64,000 bases of DNA, taken from the NCBI GenBank assembly GCA_052389915.1, contig JBQTHL010000072.1, positions 6,129-70,128 on the forward strand. Direction: 5' to 3'. Position numbers and translations under genes: made by a program. Source of the DNA: Panacagrimonas sp052389915. Its GTDB lineage: Bacteria > Pseudomonadota > Gammaproteobacteria > Nevskiales > Nevskiaceae. This document shows, piece after piece, positions 51,729 through 60,616 of the stretch (position 1 is the stretch's first letter; each line of letters starts with the position of its first letter). The notes beneath the pieces are model-generated. The model was not told the DNA's origin. It saw only the letters and a list, made by a program, of their open reading frames with translations, and made no database searches.

Positions 51729-52769
51729 TCATCGCCGGGCGAGTCGCGGAAAAATCTTCGCGTCTATCTTTAGAGCACTTCGCTGACTGCGCACAGAGGT
51801 GCCGTGCCAGCGGCGGAAAGAACGGCTCAGCGACGTCGGGTCGCCGTACCCGAGTCGCGACGCCACCTGTGTGACGTTCAGACCGGAGTGCTGCAGGTAC
51901 TTCTGAGCAAGATCTGCGCGGACGGAGTCCTTGATAGAGCGGAAGCTTTGCCCCGCTTGGTTCAGGTGCAATTGCAAGGTGCGCGTCGAAATCCCGATCG
52001 CCTGACTCACGTCGTCCGCGGAACACGACCCGTAAGGCAGCAGCACTCGGATCAGGCCCTCGACCTGTAGCTCGATCGGAGCAGCCGGGGATCCATCGTC
52101 GTCACGCAACACCTTTTGCACCAGGGATCGCACGCGCGGTTCCCCGGCCGAATGCGGACGACGCAGGATCGCCGCATCCAGCTCGATGGAGTTGTGTTCG
52201 CCGTTGAAGTGCAGATGGGGTCCGAATATCCGCCGGTGCAGCCGCAGATCCGAAGGGGCTTCGTGCCGGAAGTGCACGCCCGGCGGCGTCCAGCCCGGGG
52301 CTCCGTGCATCCGGATCTCGCCGAGAATTGTGGCGACCGCGTACTCCGACATCTGCACTTCGCTCTCACCGTGCCCGGTGGCCACCGACCAGTGGAGCAG
52401 CCCGCCAGCTTTTGTTGGCTGATATGCCATCACGGCGGCGCTGCTGTAGAGGTCGAAGTGCTTCGCCAGATCGATGCACATCTGCTCGACCGTCTGCGCG
52501 TTGCGCAGCAGCACCCACAGGGGTCCAATCACTGCACCCAGATGCGCCCTCGCCGACATCTCGAGGCCAAAAGTGCGGCGTCGGCAGGTAGTTGCCGCCA
52601 ATTCGAAGAACGCCATCACAGCGCGGCCGCTCACGAGCAGATCCGGATCCGACAGGGCGGCCAGCGGAACGCCGGACTTGCGGGCGATCGGGCCAGGTTT
52701 GCGTCCGCACAGCCGGATCTTCTCGGCGGCACCGCTCAGGATGATGCTACCTACCAGTGGTCCGGCCAT
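51729..52769 (-). CDS. AraC-family transcriptional regulator
   Basis: A protein of 346 residues. An N-terminal effector domain of the arabinose-binding/OruR type (about 20-210, including SARAHLGAVIGPLWVLLRNAQT) is followed by a C-terminal pair of HTH motifs (about 250-335: SADDVSQAIGISTRTLQLHL and NVTQVASRLGYGDPTSLSRSF). This group activates divergent catabolic genes. It is transcribed away from the monooxygenase gene, and a direct-repeat operator candidate lies in the 133-base gap. Confidence 0.92.
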   Translation of the reverse strand: MAGPLVGSIILSGAAEKIRLCGRKPGPIARKSGVPLAALSDPDLLVSGRAVMAFFELAATTCRRRTFGLEMSARAHLGAVIGPLWVLLRNAQTVEQMCIDLAKHFDLYSSAAVMAYQPTKAGGLLHWSVATGHGESEVQMSEYAVATILGEIRMHGAPGWTPPGVHFRHEAPSDLRLHRRIFGPHLHFNGEHNSIELDAAILRRPHSAGEPRVRSLVQKVLRDDDGSPAAPIELQVEGLIRVLLPYGSCSADDVSQAIGISTRTLQLHLNQAGQSFRSIKDSVRADLAQKYLQHSGLNVTQVASRLGYGDPTSLSRSFRRWHGTSVRSQRSALKIDAKIFPRLARR

Positions 52770-52788
52770 GCTCGGGCTCTCCAGATTG

Positions 52789-52824
52789 TTGCGGAAACTG
52801 CCAGAATCTTTGCGGATTCTGCCA
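52789..52824. promoter_or_regulatory. Direct-repeat operator candidate for the AraC regulator
   Basis: TTGCGGAAACTGCCA at 52789-52803 and TTGCGGATTCTGCCA at 52810-52824 differ at three central bases and start 21 bases apart, two helical turns, as AraC-type dimers require. They lie 20-55 bases upstream of the regulator and about 80-115 upstream of the monooxygenase gene. An inner inverted repeat CAGAATC/GATTCTG overlaps them. Confidence 0.7.
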
Positions 52825-52902
52825 AGTAGCGAGTAACGTCTCTCGACATACTATTGCAAGCTCGCTCTTCCGGGACGAGTCATAACGAGAGAGGAGACCA
52901 CC

Positions 52903-55499
52903 ATGAATCAGCAGTTCGACGTCGTCGTCATCGGGGCCGGCTTTGCGGGCCTTTACGCCATCCACCGGCTGCGTGACGATCTTGGCCTCAATGTCGTGGG
53001 AATCGATGCCGCTGGCGGTGTAGGTGGAACCTGGTGGTGGAACCGTTACCCTGGCGCGCGATGCGACATCGAGTCGGTGCATTACTCCTACTCGTTCTCC
53101 GACGAGATCCAGCGTGAGTGGAAATGGTCCGAGCGCTACGCCGGCCAGCCCGAAATCCTGCGCTACCTCGAATTCGTGGCGGACAAGTTCGATCTGCGTC
53201 GCTCGTTCCGCTTCGGCCGGCGCGTGACGTCCACCGTGTGGAGCGAGGCCGATGCGCGCTGGACCGTGACCACGGATACCGGCGAGACAATCACCGCGCG
53301 CTTCGTCATCGCCGGCACCGGCAACGTGACGGTGCCCAAATCGCAAGCCGAATTTCCCGGCTTCGAGCGCTACAAGGGGCCGGTGTACTTCACCGGCAGC
53401 TGGCCGCACGAGGGCGTCGACTTCACCGGCAAGCGCGTCGGCGTGATCGGAACCGGCTCGAGCGGCATCCAGCTGATTCCGCAAATCGCGAAACAGGCGG
53501 CGCACGTCACCCCGTGTTCCAGCGCACGCCGAACTACGCGGTGGCGATGCAGAACAAGAAGCTCACACCCGAGCAGCAGCAATGGAACGCACAAAACTGG
53601 CAACAGGTGCGTGACAAGACGCGGCAGCGCTTCCTTGGCGTGCCCTACGCCAACCCCGCGCCCAGCGCTCTGGCGGTCAGCCCGGAGGAGCGACATGCGC
53701 GCTATGACGAGCTGTGGGAAAAGGGCGGCTTCAACCTGCTGACGTCGAGCTACGCCGACCTGCTAACCGACGAGCGCGCCAACGCAACCGTGGCGGAGTT
53801 TGTCCGTGAAAAGATCCGCGGGAAGGTCAAGGACCCCGCGCTGGCCGAGATCCTGTGCCCCAAGGATCATCCCTACGCGACCAAGCGGCCGACCGTGGAG
53901 GAGGACTACTACGAAACCTTCAATCGCGAAAACGTCAGCCTGGTCGACCTGCGCGCCACGCCTCTCGAGGAAGTGACCGAGAAAGGAATCCGTATCGGCG
54001 GCAAGGAGCACGAGTTCGATGCGATCGCGCTGGCCACGGGCTTTGACGCCGTGACGGGCGCGTTGTTCGCGCTGGGCATCGTCGGGCGCAATGGCGAGCG
54101 GCTGCAGGATCACTGGGTGCACGGTCCCCGGACGTATCTTGGCGTCGCGAGCGCCGGGTTCCCGAACCTCTTCACCATCACCGGGCCAACTAGCGCCGTC
54201 ATCCTCTACAACAACCCGCTGGCGATCGAGGACCACGTCAACTTCGCGGTCGACGCGATCCGGCATGTGCTCGCCAAGGGCGCGAAGACCTTCGAGGCGG
54301 ACGCGGCGTCGGAAGCGGCCTGGTTCAAGATGGTGAGCGATACGCTGAACATGACGCTCTTCCCGCGCGCCAACTCCTGGTACATGGGCGCCAACATTCC
54401 CGGCAAGCCGCGCAGCGTGTTCATGTTCGCCGGCTCGGCGCCGCTGTATCGCGAAATGTGCAGGGACGTGGTGGACCACGGCTATGCCGGCTTCAGCCTC
54501 GACGGTGCGCCGGCGGACCGCGTGCCGCCGATGATCCGCATCGACGCCGGCGTGGCGAGCGTCGTCGGCGCCATGCTGATGGAGGAAACCAAGTCGCTCG
54601 AAGAGTGCTCCGTCGAAGAGGCGCGGGCCGTGGTCGAGAGCTTCATCGATCTGCAGAAGCCGGTGCCCGCGTCCGTCGAGCGGATCGAGACGACCTACCC
54701 GGGTCCGGCGGATGCGCGCCCGGTCTACATCTACAAGCCTCGGAACGCGAGGGGTCCGCTGCCGGTGATCGTGTATCTGCATGGCGGCGGTTTCATCGCC
54801 GGCAGCATCAACATGTGCGCCGGCGTCTGCGGCAACCTGGCGGAGGACCTGCAGGCGATCGTCGTCTCGCCGAGCTACCGGCTCGCGCCCGAAGCCCCGT
54901 TCCCGGCGGCGACAAACGACACGTTCGCGGCGCTGAAGTGGACGGCGGCGACCATCGCGAAACACGGCGGCGATCCGAAGCGGCTCGTCGTGATGGGCGA
55001 GAGCGCGGGCGGGCTGCTCTCCGCCGTCGCAGCGCAGCGTGCGCGTGACGAAGGCGGCCCAGCGCTGGCCGGCCAGGTGCTGATCTATCCGACCATCGAT
55101 GCCGAAGCGAACACGCGCTCAAGAGTCGAGTACGCGAATGGACCCGTGCTCAAGACCGTTGCGGCAGTGGGCATGTGGGGCGCCTACCTCGGTGACATGG
55201 CCAAGGCTGCGTCGCCGCTGGCCTCCCCGGGTCGCGCGAAGTCGCTGGCGGGTCTGGCACCCGCGCTGATCCTTTCGGCCGAATGCGACCCGACCTGCGA
55301 TGAGGGCGAGGACTACGGCCGCGCGATGCAAGCGGCCGGCGTTCCCGTGCGCATCCATCGGCTAGAGGGGCTGGTCCACGCGGTGTTCTACATGTCGCGC
55401 TATGTCCCGCGGACCGCGGAGATCACGCAGCAGGTCGGCGTGTTCCTGAAATCACTCCAGGTGGAGCACAGCGCTCGCGAAGCAGAGACGCTCGCCTGA
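52903..55499 (+). pseudogene. Baeyer-Villiger monooxygenase - esterase fusion with a frameshift
   Basis: Joined across one frameshift this encodes about 864 residues. Residues 1-540 are a class B flavin monooxygenase: VIGAGFAGLYAIHRL for FAD, GGTWWWNRYPGARCDIES, and VIGTGSSGIQLIPQIA for NADPH. The BVMO fingerprint reads YKGPVYFTGSWP, so the usual His is Phe. The frame shifts at 53510-53513 (two extra C's, or one base lost) between AAHVT and VFQRTPNYAVAMQ. From about residue 560 an HSL-type esterase follows (LHGGGFIAGS, GESAGG with Ser, SAECDPTCDEG, and a His in LVHAVFY). The fusion would oxidise a ketone to an ester or lactone and hydrolyse it. Ribosome site GAGAGGAG. Confidence 0.85.
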
Positions 55500-55544
55500 G
55501 CCAATGCTCACCCTCGGCTTCACCTGACGGAGATTCCTACTGCC

Positions 55545-56030
55545 ATGCCGACCCGCATTGAAGACGAGCTCGCGATCACGCGCACCATCCAGTTGGTTGC
55601 GCGCGCTTACGATCACAAGCGACATCGCGAGCTGCTGCCCCAGGTATTCGAAACGAACGCACGGCAGCACTACTACCTGCTGGGGCAGTTCGTGGAGTTC
55701 TCGATGCCGGGCGGCATCGATGTGGCCATGTCGTACCACGAGCGCTGTTACGCGACGCAGCATCTGGTCTCGCCCCCGGTGATCGAATTCGAGAGCGGCG
55801 GCGCCGTCGCGCGTACGACCAGCACCGTACACGCGGTGCACGTGCAGATCCTGAAGGACGGCACGCGCGCCAACTGGATCCTCGGCGGCTACTACCACGA
55901 CCTACTCGCCCGTCATCCCGAGGGTTGGCGCATCCGCGAGCGGACGGCCATCGGCACCTACGAGGTCGGTCAATTCCACGAAGATGCGCAAGTGTTCCCG
56001 GCGCTGGTCGATTACACCAAGCCACTTTGA
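55545..56030 (+). CDS. SnoaL-like (NTF2-fold) protein
   Basis: A protein of 161 residues with the cone-shaped alpha/beta fold of SnoaL-like cyclases, isomerases and dehydratases: an N-terminal helix IEDELAITRTIQLVARAYD, then strands ending in GWRIRERTAIGTYEVG. Active-site residues cannot be assigned. It begins 45 bases after the monooxygenase-esterase gene and was probably co-expressed with it, for example to process the hydrolysis product. Confidence 0.8.
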   Translation: MPTRIEDELAITRTIQLVARAYDHKRHRELLPQVFETNARQHYYLLGQFVEFSMPGGIDVAMSYHERCYATQHLVSPPVIEFESGGAVARTTSTVHAVHVQILKDGTRANWILGGYYHDLLARHPEGWRIRERTAIGTYEVGQFHEDAQVFPALVDYTKPL

Positions 56031-56295
56031 AAACGCAGTGCACGGGCTTACGGGAGACCGTGCCCCCACCCATCAACGACGCAGTCAAGTTGTGTTGGCC
56101 TCGTGCGCACTGCTGATCTCCACGACTGCTTCTGGGCTTCAAGTGGGGACCGCCCTGCGTCTGCTTTTGGACACGCGCCCCTTCGGGACGACTGACCGAA
56201 ACGGGCTCGGTGACGCTGCACGCGGATGCGATTCCGTTGAGCACCCTGACCGTTTACGACTGGTGGTGCGTTTGCAAGTGACGTCTGGAGATTTC

Positions 56296-56754
56296 TTAAC
56301 TACCATGCGGCGCCTCCAGCGCTCCACCCAGAAACGCTTCCAGCCGCTCCCTTTTCCGCCGCCACGGAATCGGTTTCCCTCGTTCCCATTCTCCCCACGT
56401 CCCTTCATCCACCCCAAATTGGCGCGCCGCCTTCTTCCGCGACCAACCCTGATCGCGACGACAGGCGAGTATCCGCTCCGGCAAGGTGGCGGGCTGGGGT
56501 GACGGGTCCGGGTCGTAGCCAAGAAAGCGGACGATCGCAGGAATCGCAGCGGTGGGTGGGTTGGTCTTTCCTTTCTCCCAGTTCAGAACCGTGATGGCAT
56601 CGACTTCAAATTGTTCCGCAGCTTCCTTCTGGGTAAGCCCCAAGATGGTGCGGTGGCGCTTGACGTGCTCGCCGAGGGTCCGGGTGTTTCGACATAGTTC
56701 TTTAGTTTCAATCCTTTGAGCTGGACGGGCAGGCGGAGGAAAAGGGCAACGCAA
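56296..56754 (-). CDS. XRE-like protein with tandem HTH domains
   Basis: A protein of 152 residues from the ATG at 56754; the first 25 residues (Pro-rich) may not be translated. Two related HTH units follow: TLGEHVKRHRTILGLTQKEAAEQFEVDAITVLNWEKG and ILACRRDQGWSRKKAARQFGVDEGTWGEWERG. Proteins of this layout are small DNA-binding regulators often carried on mobile DNA. It lies at the edge of the duplicated comM fragment, in the opposite direction, and its 5' end approaches the fragment's boundary. Confidence 0.78.
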   Translation of the reverse strand: MRCPFPPPARPAQRIETKELCRNTRTLGEHVKRHRTILGLTQKEAAEQFEVDAITVLNWEKGKTNPPTAAIPAIVRFLGYDPDPSPQPATLPERILACRRDQGWSRKKAARQFGVDEGTWGEWERGKPIPWRRKRERLEAFLGGALEAPHGS

Positions 56755-56760
56755 CCCTGT

Positions 56761-57225
56761 ATGTGCGGTTATTTAGGGGACGTTTCGGGCCGTTGTCGTT
56801 GCACGCCAGACCAGGTGAGTCGTTATCGCTCGAAGATTTCCGGGCCGCTGCTCGACCGCATCGATCTGCAACTGTTCGTTCCGCGCGTGGAGCGCGAGGC
56901 GCTGACCGCAGTGGCCGATCCTGCGGTCGAAACCAGCGCGACCGTGCGAATGCGCGTGATCGCAGCACGCGAGCGACAACGGGCTCGCGCTGGCAAGCCC
57001 AACGCGCGGCTCACGCCCAAGGAAATCGAGCGCGACTGCGTGCTGGACGCGCCGACCAAAACCCTGCTCGACACTGCGATGTCGCGCATGGGTTTGTCGG
57101 CACGCGCGTATCACCGCGTGCTCAAGGTGGCGCGAACTCTTGCCGACCTTGGGGGCGCCGCGAACATCTCGAGCGCTCATCTGGCCGAGGCGCTGCGCCT
57201 GCGGGAACTGGATCGCGTTCGCTGA
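56761..57225 (+). pseudogene. Truncated second copy of comM (3' third)
   Basis: About 154 codons, from CMCGYLGDVSGRCRC to RELDRVR, match the end of intact ComM (CPCGYLGDVSGKCRC to RELDRAR) with roughly ten percent amino-acid differences. The Lon-like and AAA+ domains, including Walker A and B, are missing and there is no start, so it is not functional. It is the second boundary of the 46-57 kb accessory region. Confidence 0.9.
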
Positions 57226-57303
57226 TCAGGGTTTCGGCGGGCGCGGTCGTGAGGCTCTATCCGCGTCGTGGTTAGTGGATGGCGCGCGACCGTCTGGTGA
57301 CTG
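56761..57303 (+). repeat. Direct repeat, truncated comM copy
   Basis: Partner of 45476-46014, same orientation. The similarity continues about 78 bases past the stop codon (GATCAG..TTCGGCG..GCGCGG and GCGCGACCGTCT blocks), so the duplication included downstream DNA. Confidence 0.85.
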
Positions 57304-57567
57304 CCGAGACTGTGTGAAAACGCAGAGCGCGATCTAGCGAGGGGGAATTCTGCGCCGGCATTCGCACGAGTCAGCGCTGAATCTGTGGCGCTTTGCGGAC
57401 TGTAGCCATCGCCCGCTTTATGGATGGCCACTGAAAAAGCGAGTGACGTCGGCAGGCTGTTGATGAATGGCGGAGTCGTCCTGTGTGCTCTCCGTCCGTG
57501 CCTGCTCAGACCTACACGCCCTCGACGGAGCCGTGTCAAAGTTCCTCGGTACCACCGTGGCGCCCTC
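57226..57567. other. Intergenic; end of the comM repeat, then possible IS remnant
   Basis: 342 bases. The first 78 belong to the comM direct repeat. From 57305 the sequence GAGACTGTGTGAAAACGC resembles the ends of some insertion sequences, and minus-strand frames in this part are unlike neighbouring genes. No complete transposase or terminal inverted repeat pair is visible, so this is weak. Confidence 0.3.
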
Positions 57568-58356
57568 TCAACGCTTCCGTGCTTTGAACGATTTCAGCCG
57601 CTCCCTGAACTCTGGAGAATCTTCGACGACGGCCATGTGCGAGGACACGGAGTCCAGATGCGCCCGCAGGCTCATCGTGCCTCCTAAACCGTCGTAAACC
57701 AGGCGCTTGATCAGCGATACCGCCTGGGGCGGTTGCAGGGCGATACGACACGCCAACTCCAGCGCCCGATCGAGCGATTGTCCGGCCGGCGCTACATGGT
57801 TGACCAGACCGACTCGCAAAGCAGTTTCGGCATCGATCGCGTCTCCGGTCCAGAGCATCTCGAGTGCCCGCGAACATCCCACCAGTCGCGGCAGAAACCA
57901 GGCACCGCCGTCGCCGGGAACGAGCCCCATCGAGATATAGCTTTCGGCGGCGATCGCATTCGCATCCATCACGCGCAGGTCGCACATCAGCGCCATGTCC
58001 AGGCCTGCCCCGCGGGCGGCGCCGTTGATGGCGGCGATCACCGGGCACCGGATCCGTTCGAGCAATAGCGGAATCCGATGGACGTTCTCCCAGAGGTAGG
58101 CCTTGCGCGCGGGCGCGTCCATGGAGAGAAATCCCTCCAGATCGTCGGCATCTCCGCCGGCACAGAAAGCCTTCCCCTCGCCGGTGACGACCAGCGCGCG
58201 CACGTTCGGATCGCGCTCCACGCCCTCGAGCACGCGCGTCCACCGCCCAATCATTTCCAGGTTGAAAGCGTTGAATCGCGTGGGGCGGTTGAGCCGCAGG
58301 ATGGCTACACCCGTTGTCGGGTCGAGTTCGTAGAGGATGCTGGCGTCTTCACTCAT
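57568..58356 (-). CDS. Enoyl-CoA hydratase/isomerase family protein (crotonase)
   Basis: A cytoplasmic protein of 262 residues. VTGEGKAFCAGGDADDL and INGAARGAGLDMALMCDLR form the oxyanion hole and CoA site. The first catalytic Glu of hydratases is Asp here (GLDMALMC) and the second region reads ESYISMGLVPGDGG, so isomerase, hydrolase or retro-aldol activity is as possible as hydration. It is last in the minus-strand catabolic run, 56 bases after the smaller acyl-CoA dehydrogenase. Confidence 0.9.
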   Translation of the reverse strand: MSEDASILYELDPTTGVAILRLNRPTRFNAFNLEMIGRWTRVLEGVERDPNVRALVVTGEGKAFCAGGDADDLEGFLSMDAPARKAYLWENVHRIPLLLERIRCPVIAAINGAARGAGLDMALMCDLRVMDANAIAAESYISMGLVPGDGGAWFLPRLVGCSRALEMLWTGDAIDAETALRVGLVNHVAPAGQSLDRALELACRIALQPPQAVSLIKRLVYDGLGGTMSLRAHLDSVSSHMAVVEDSPEFRERLKSFKARKR

Positions 58357-58412
58357 CGGCGATCTGTCCCTGGTTTCGTATGGCCGTCAAACGCGAAAGC
58401 TGCGGTTTGGCT

Positions 58413-59474
58413 TCAAGCCGGGTCATGGGGGGCGAACATCGCGTCGCTTCGACCGGTCAGATCGTCCCAGAAGCGGAGTGCTCCCTTTCCCGCGACTGCC
58501 CTCCCTAGTCTTTCGGCCCAGTAGCGGTCGTTGCCGTACTCGGTGCGCCAGGACATGAGCCGTTGCGTGAAATGCCGCAGATCGAACTCATGCGTGAATC
58601 CGATCGCCCCGTGCACCTGGTGCGCAAGCGCTACGCAGACGCCGATCGCCTCGTTGGCTCGAAGCTTGGCTGCAGCAATCTCGAATCCCGCGGCGCCATG
58701 GTCGGCGGCCGCGAAGGCACCGCTGCAAGCCGCCTTGACGGCTGCTGTCTCCTCCGCCATCACGGCCAACGCGTGCTGAACGCTCTGGAATTGCCCGATC
58801 GGTTTTCCGAACTGGCGGCGACTCCCGGCGTACTCGACCGATTGCGCCAGCACGGTGCCGAGCGCGCCGGCCACCTGTCCGACCCGCAGCAGTGCTGCCT
58901 CCTCGAACAGGCGGTGCGCGTCGACTTCGGCGGATCCGAGGACCCGCACCGGCACGTCCTCGAACGAAAGCCGAATTCGGGGCTCACCCGCAGGATTGCG
59001 ATGGGCGGCCACCTGGATGGCGGCGATGCGTTCGATGACGAAGGTACTCGAATCCCCACCGTCGCCAGCAACCCCCACGATCGTCTTCGCCTGCTCTCCC
59101 CAGGGAATGCCCATCAGCGTGCCGGTGAAACACCAGGTTCCGCGGTTCTCGGTGAGACGGCCGGTACTTCTGACGGCCAGACCGATCGGACTTTCCGGAA
59201 CGGGTAGTCCTGCGGCCGCCAACGCACGGGCTGCTAGCATGGTTTCCGCAAGCGGCAGCGCTGCGGCATGTTCTCCCATCGCCTCCATGATCACCAGAGC
59301 ATCCTGCCACTGGCCGCCGGAGCCACCCGCTGCTTCCGGTACGAGGAGCCCTGGCAGCCCGATCTCCGCTACCTGACTCCACAGGGTCGAGCGAAACTCC
59401 CGGAGGCCTTTCGTCCGCGCCTCGCCGAACAGGCGCCGTGTCGTATCGCGAAGCATGACGGTCAGGTCGCTCAT
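58413..59474 (-). CDS. Acyl-CoA dehydrogenase-like subunit, catalytic Glu not seen
   Basis: A protein of 353 residues, shorter than usual (about 380). It has the general fold with the N-terminal helical domain and RRQFGKPIGQFQSVQHALAVM near the FAD site. The stretch that normally reads LxxER with the catalytic Glu instead reads LLRVGQVAGALG, so the base is missing. Its ATG overlaps the stop of the larger dehydrogenase by four bases. Adjacent catalytic and non-catalytic dehydrogenases form alpha2beta2 enzymes in steroid side-chain breakdown (the FadE28-FadE29 type), and this pair looks alike. Confidence 0.88.
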   Translation of the reverse strand: MSDLTVMLRDTTRRLFGEARTKGLREFRSTLWSQVAEIGLPGLLVPEAAGGSGGQWQDALVIMEAMGEHAAALPLAETMLAARALAAAGLPVPESPIGLAVRSTGRLTENRGTWCFTGTLMGIPWGEQAKTIVGVAGDGGDSSTFVIERIAAIQVAAHRNPAGEPRIRLSFEDVPVRVLGSAEVDAHRLFEEAALLRVGQVAGALGTVLAQSVEYAGSRRQFGKPIGQFQSVQHALAVMAEETAAVKAACSGAFAAADHGAAGFEIAAAKLRANEAIGVCVALAHQVHGAIGFTHEFDLRHFTQRLMSWRTEYGNDRYWAERLGRAVAGKGALRFWDDLTGRSDAMFAPHDPA

Positions 59475-60616
59475 CGCAGCCCCAGATCTCGTGCAATCAA
59501 GCCACGCAGGATCTCGCGGGTGCCGCCGCGCAACGAGAACGAGGGCGAGGCCTGAAGAAGGTAAGCGAGGACGGCGGCGAACTCGTTGTCGTCCTCGAGG
59601 GCCACGCCGGCGTCCGCGGCAGCCTGGATCCAGCGTGGGAGGTCCTGCTCGAATGAATTCCCAAGGTCCTTGACGATGACGGCTTGCGTTGATGCTTCCT
59701 GGCCGCGCGAAAGCGCTCCTGCCACCGAGAGAGACATCAGCCGCAGCGTCCAGATTTGTGCGGCGATCCGCCCGATCAAAGCAGCCATCGACGCATCGGG
59801 CTCCAGCCCCACCACGCGGAGCAGCTCGACGAACAGGGCATAGCTGGACAGATAGCGTTCCGGGCCGCTGCGCTCCAGCGCGAGTTCAGAATTGACCAGT
59901 TTCCAGCCATCCCCTTCCGAACCTAGCAGCGCTTCGTCCGGGACGAAGACGTCATCGAGGAACACCTCGTTGAAATGCGTTTCGCCCAGGAGGTCTGCGA
60001 TCGGCCGGATCCGAATTCCCGGCCTGTCCAGTTCGATGAGAAACTGTGAAAGTCCCCGGTGCCGATCGGTCGCCTCGCCTTCAGTCCTCACCAGCGCAAT
60101 CATCAGATGTGAGCGATGCGCTTGCGTAGTCCAGATCTTCTGACCGTTGATGCGCCAGCCTCCTTCGACCCGGGCCGCCCGCGTGCGCACGGATGCGAGA
60201 TCGGAACCCGTATTCGGTTCGCTCATCCCGATGACGCAATAGGCGGTGCCCCGCAAGAGCTGCGGCAGCCATTTCTCCTTCATCGCCTCGGTGCCGTGGT
60301 GCAGGATGTTGTGCGCAGACTGACGATCCGAGATCCAGTGCGCCGCCACGGGCGCTCCGGCCGCGAGCAACTCCTCGACGACGGCATAGCGCACAAGTGG
60401 ACTGCGTTCGTGCCCCCCATATCGTTTCGGGAACGTCATCCCGATCCACCCGCGCTCGCCGAGCTTGCGGCTGAACTCGGCATCGAACCGTGCCCAGCTG
60501 TTGGCGCGTTTGACTGCGGAGATGGGGCCGCATTCGCGCGCTATGAAATCGCGCACCTCGGCTCGTACTTCGCGAACGTGGACAGGAACTTCGACGGGCG
60601 GAAATTCAATCGACAT
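59471..60616 (-). CDS. Acyl-CoA dehydrogenase, catalytic subunit
   Basis: A protein of 381 residues from the ATG at 60616 (MSIEFPPVEVPVHVREVRAEV); an upstream ATG would add 27 residues inside the Nudix gene. GMSEPNTGSDLASVRT binds the substrate and FAD, and NEVFLDDVFVP is the family's beta-domain motif. The catalytic Glu is in LALERSGPERY. Translationally coupled to the smaller dehydrogenase after it. It probably oxidises a polycyclic or side-chain acyl-CoA. Confidence 0.92.
   Translation of the reverse strand: MSIEFPPVEVPVHVREVRAEVRDFIARECGPISAVKRANSWARFDAEFSRKLGERGWIGMTFPKRYGGHERSPLVRYAVVEELLAAGAPVAAHWISDRQSAHNILHHGTEAMKEKWLPQLLRGTAYCVIGMSEPNTGSDLASVRTRAARVEGGWRINGQKIWTTQAHRSHLMIALVRTEGEATDRHRGLSQFLIELDRPGIRIRPIADLLGETHFNEVFLDDVFVPDEALLGSEGDGWKLVNSELALERSGPERYLSSYALFVELLRVVGLEPDASMAALIGRIAAQIWTLRLMSLSVAGALSRGQEASTQAVIVKDLGNSFEQDLPRWIQAAADAGVALEDDNEFAAVLAYLLQASPSFSLRGGTREILRGLIARDLGLR

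Noticed and set aside
51442..51786. Open frame of 114 codons between the FadL-like and AraC genes
   Set aside because: No ribosome site, no family resemblance, and it overlaps the AraC gene end.
57305..57430. Complete insertion sequence after the comM fragment
   Set aside because: Only one end-like motif is present, with no transposase frame or matching terminal repeat.
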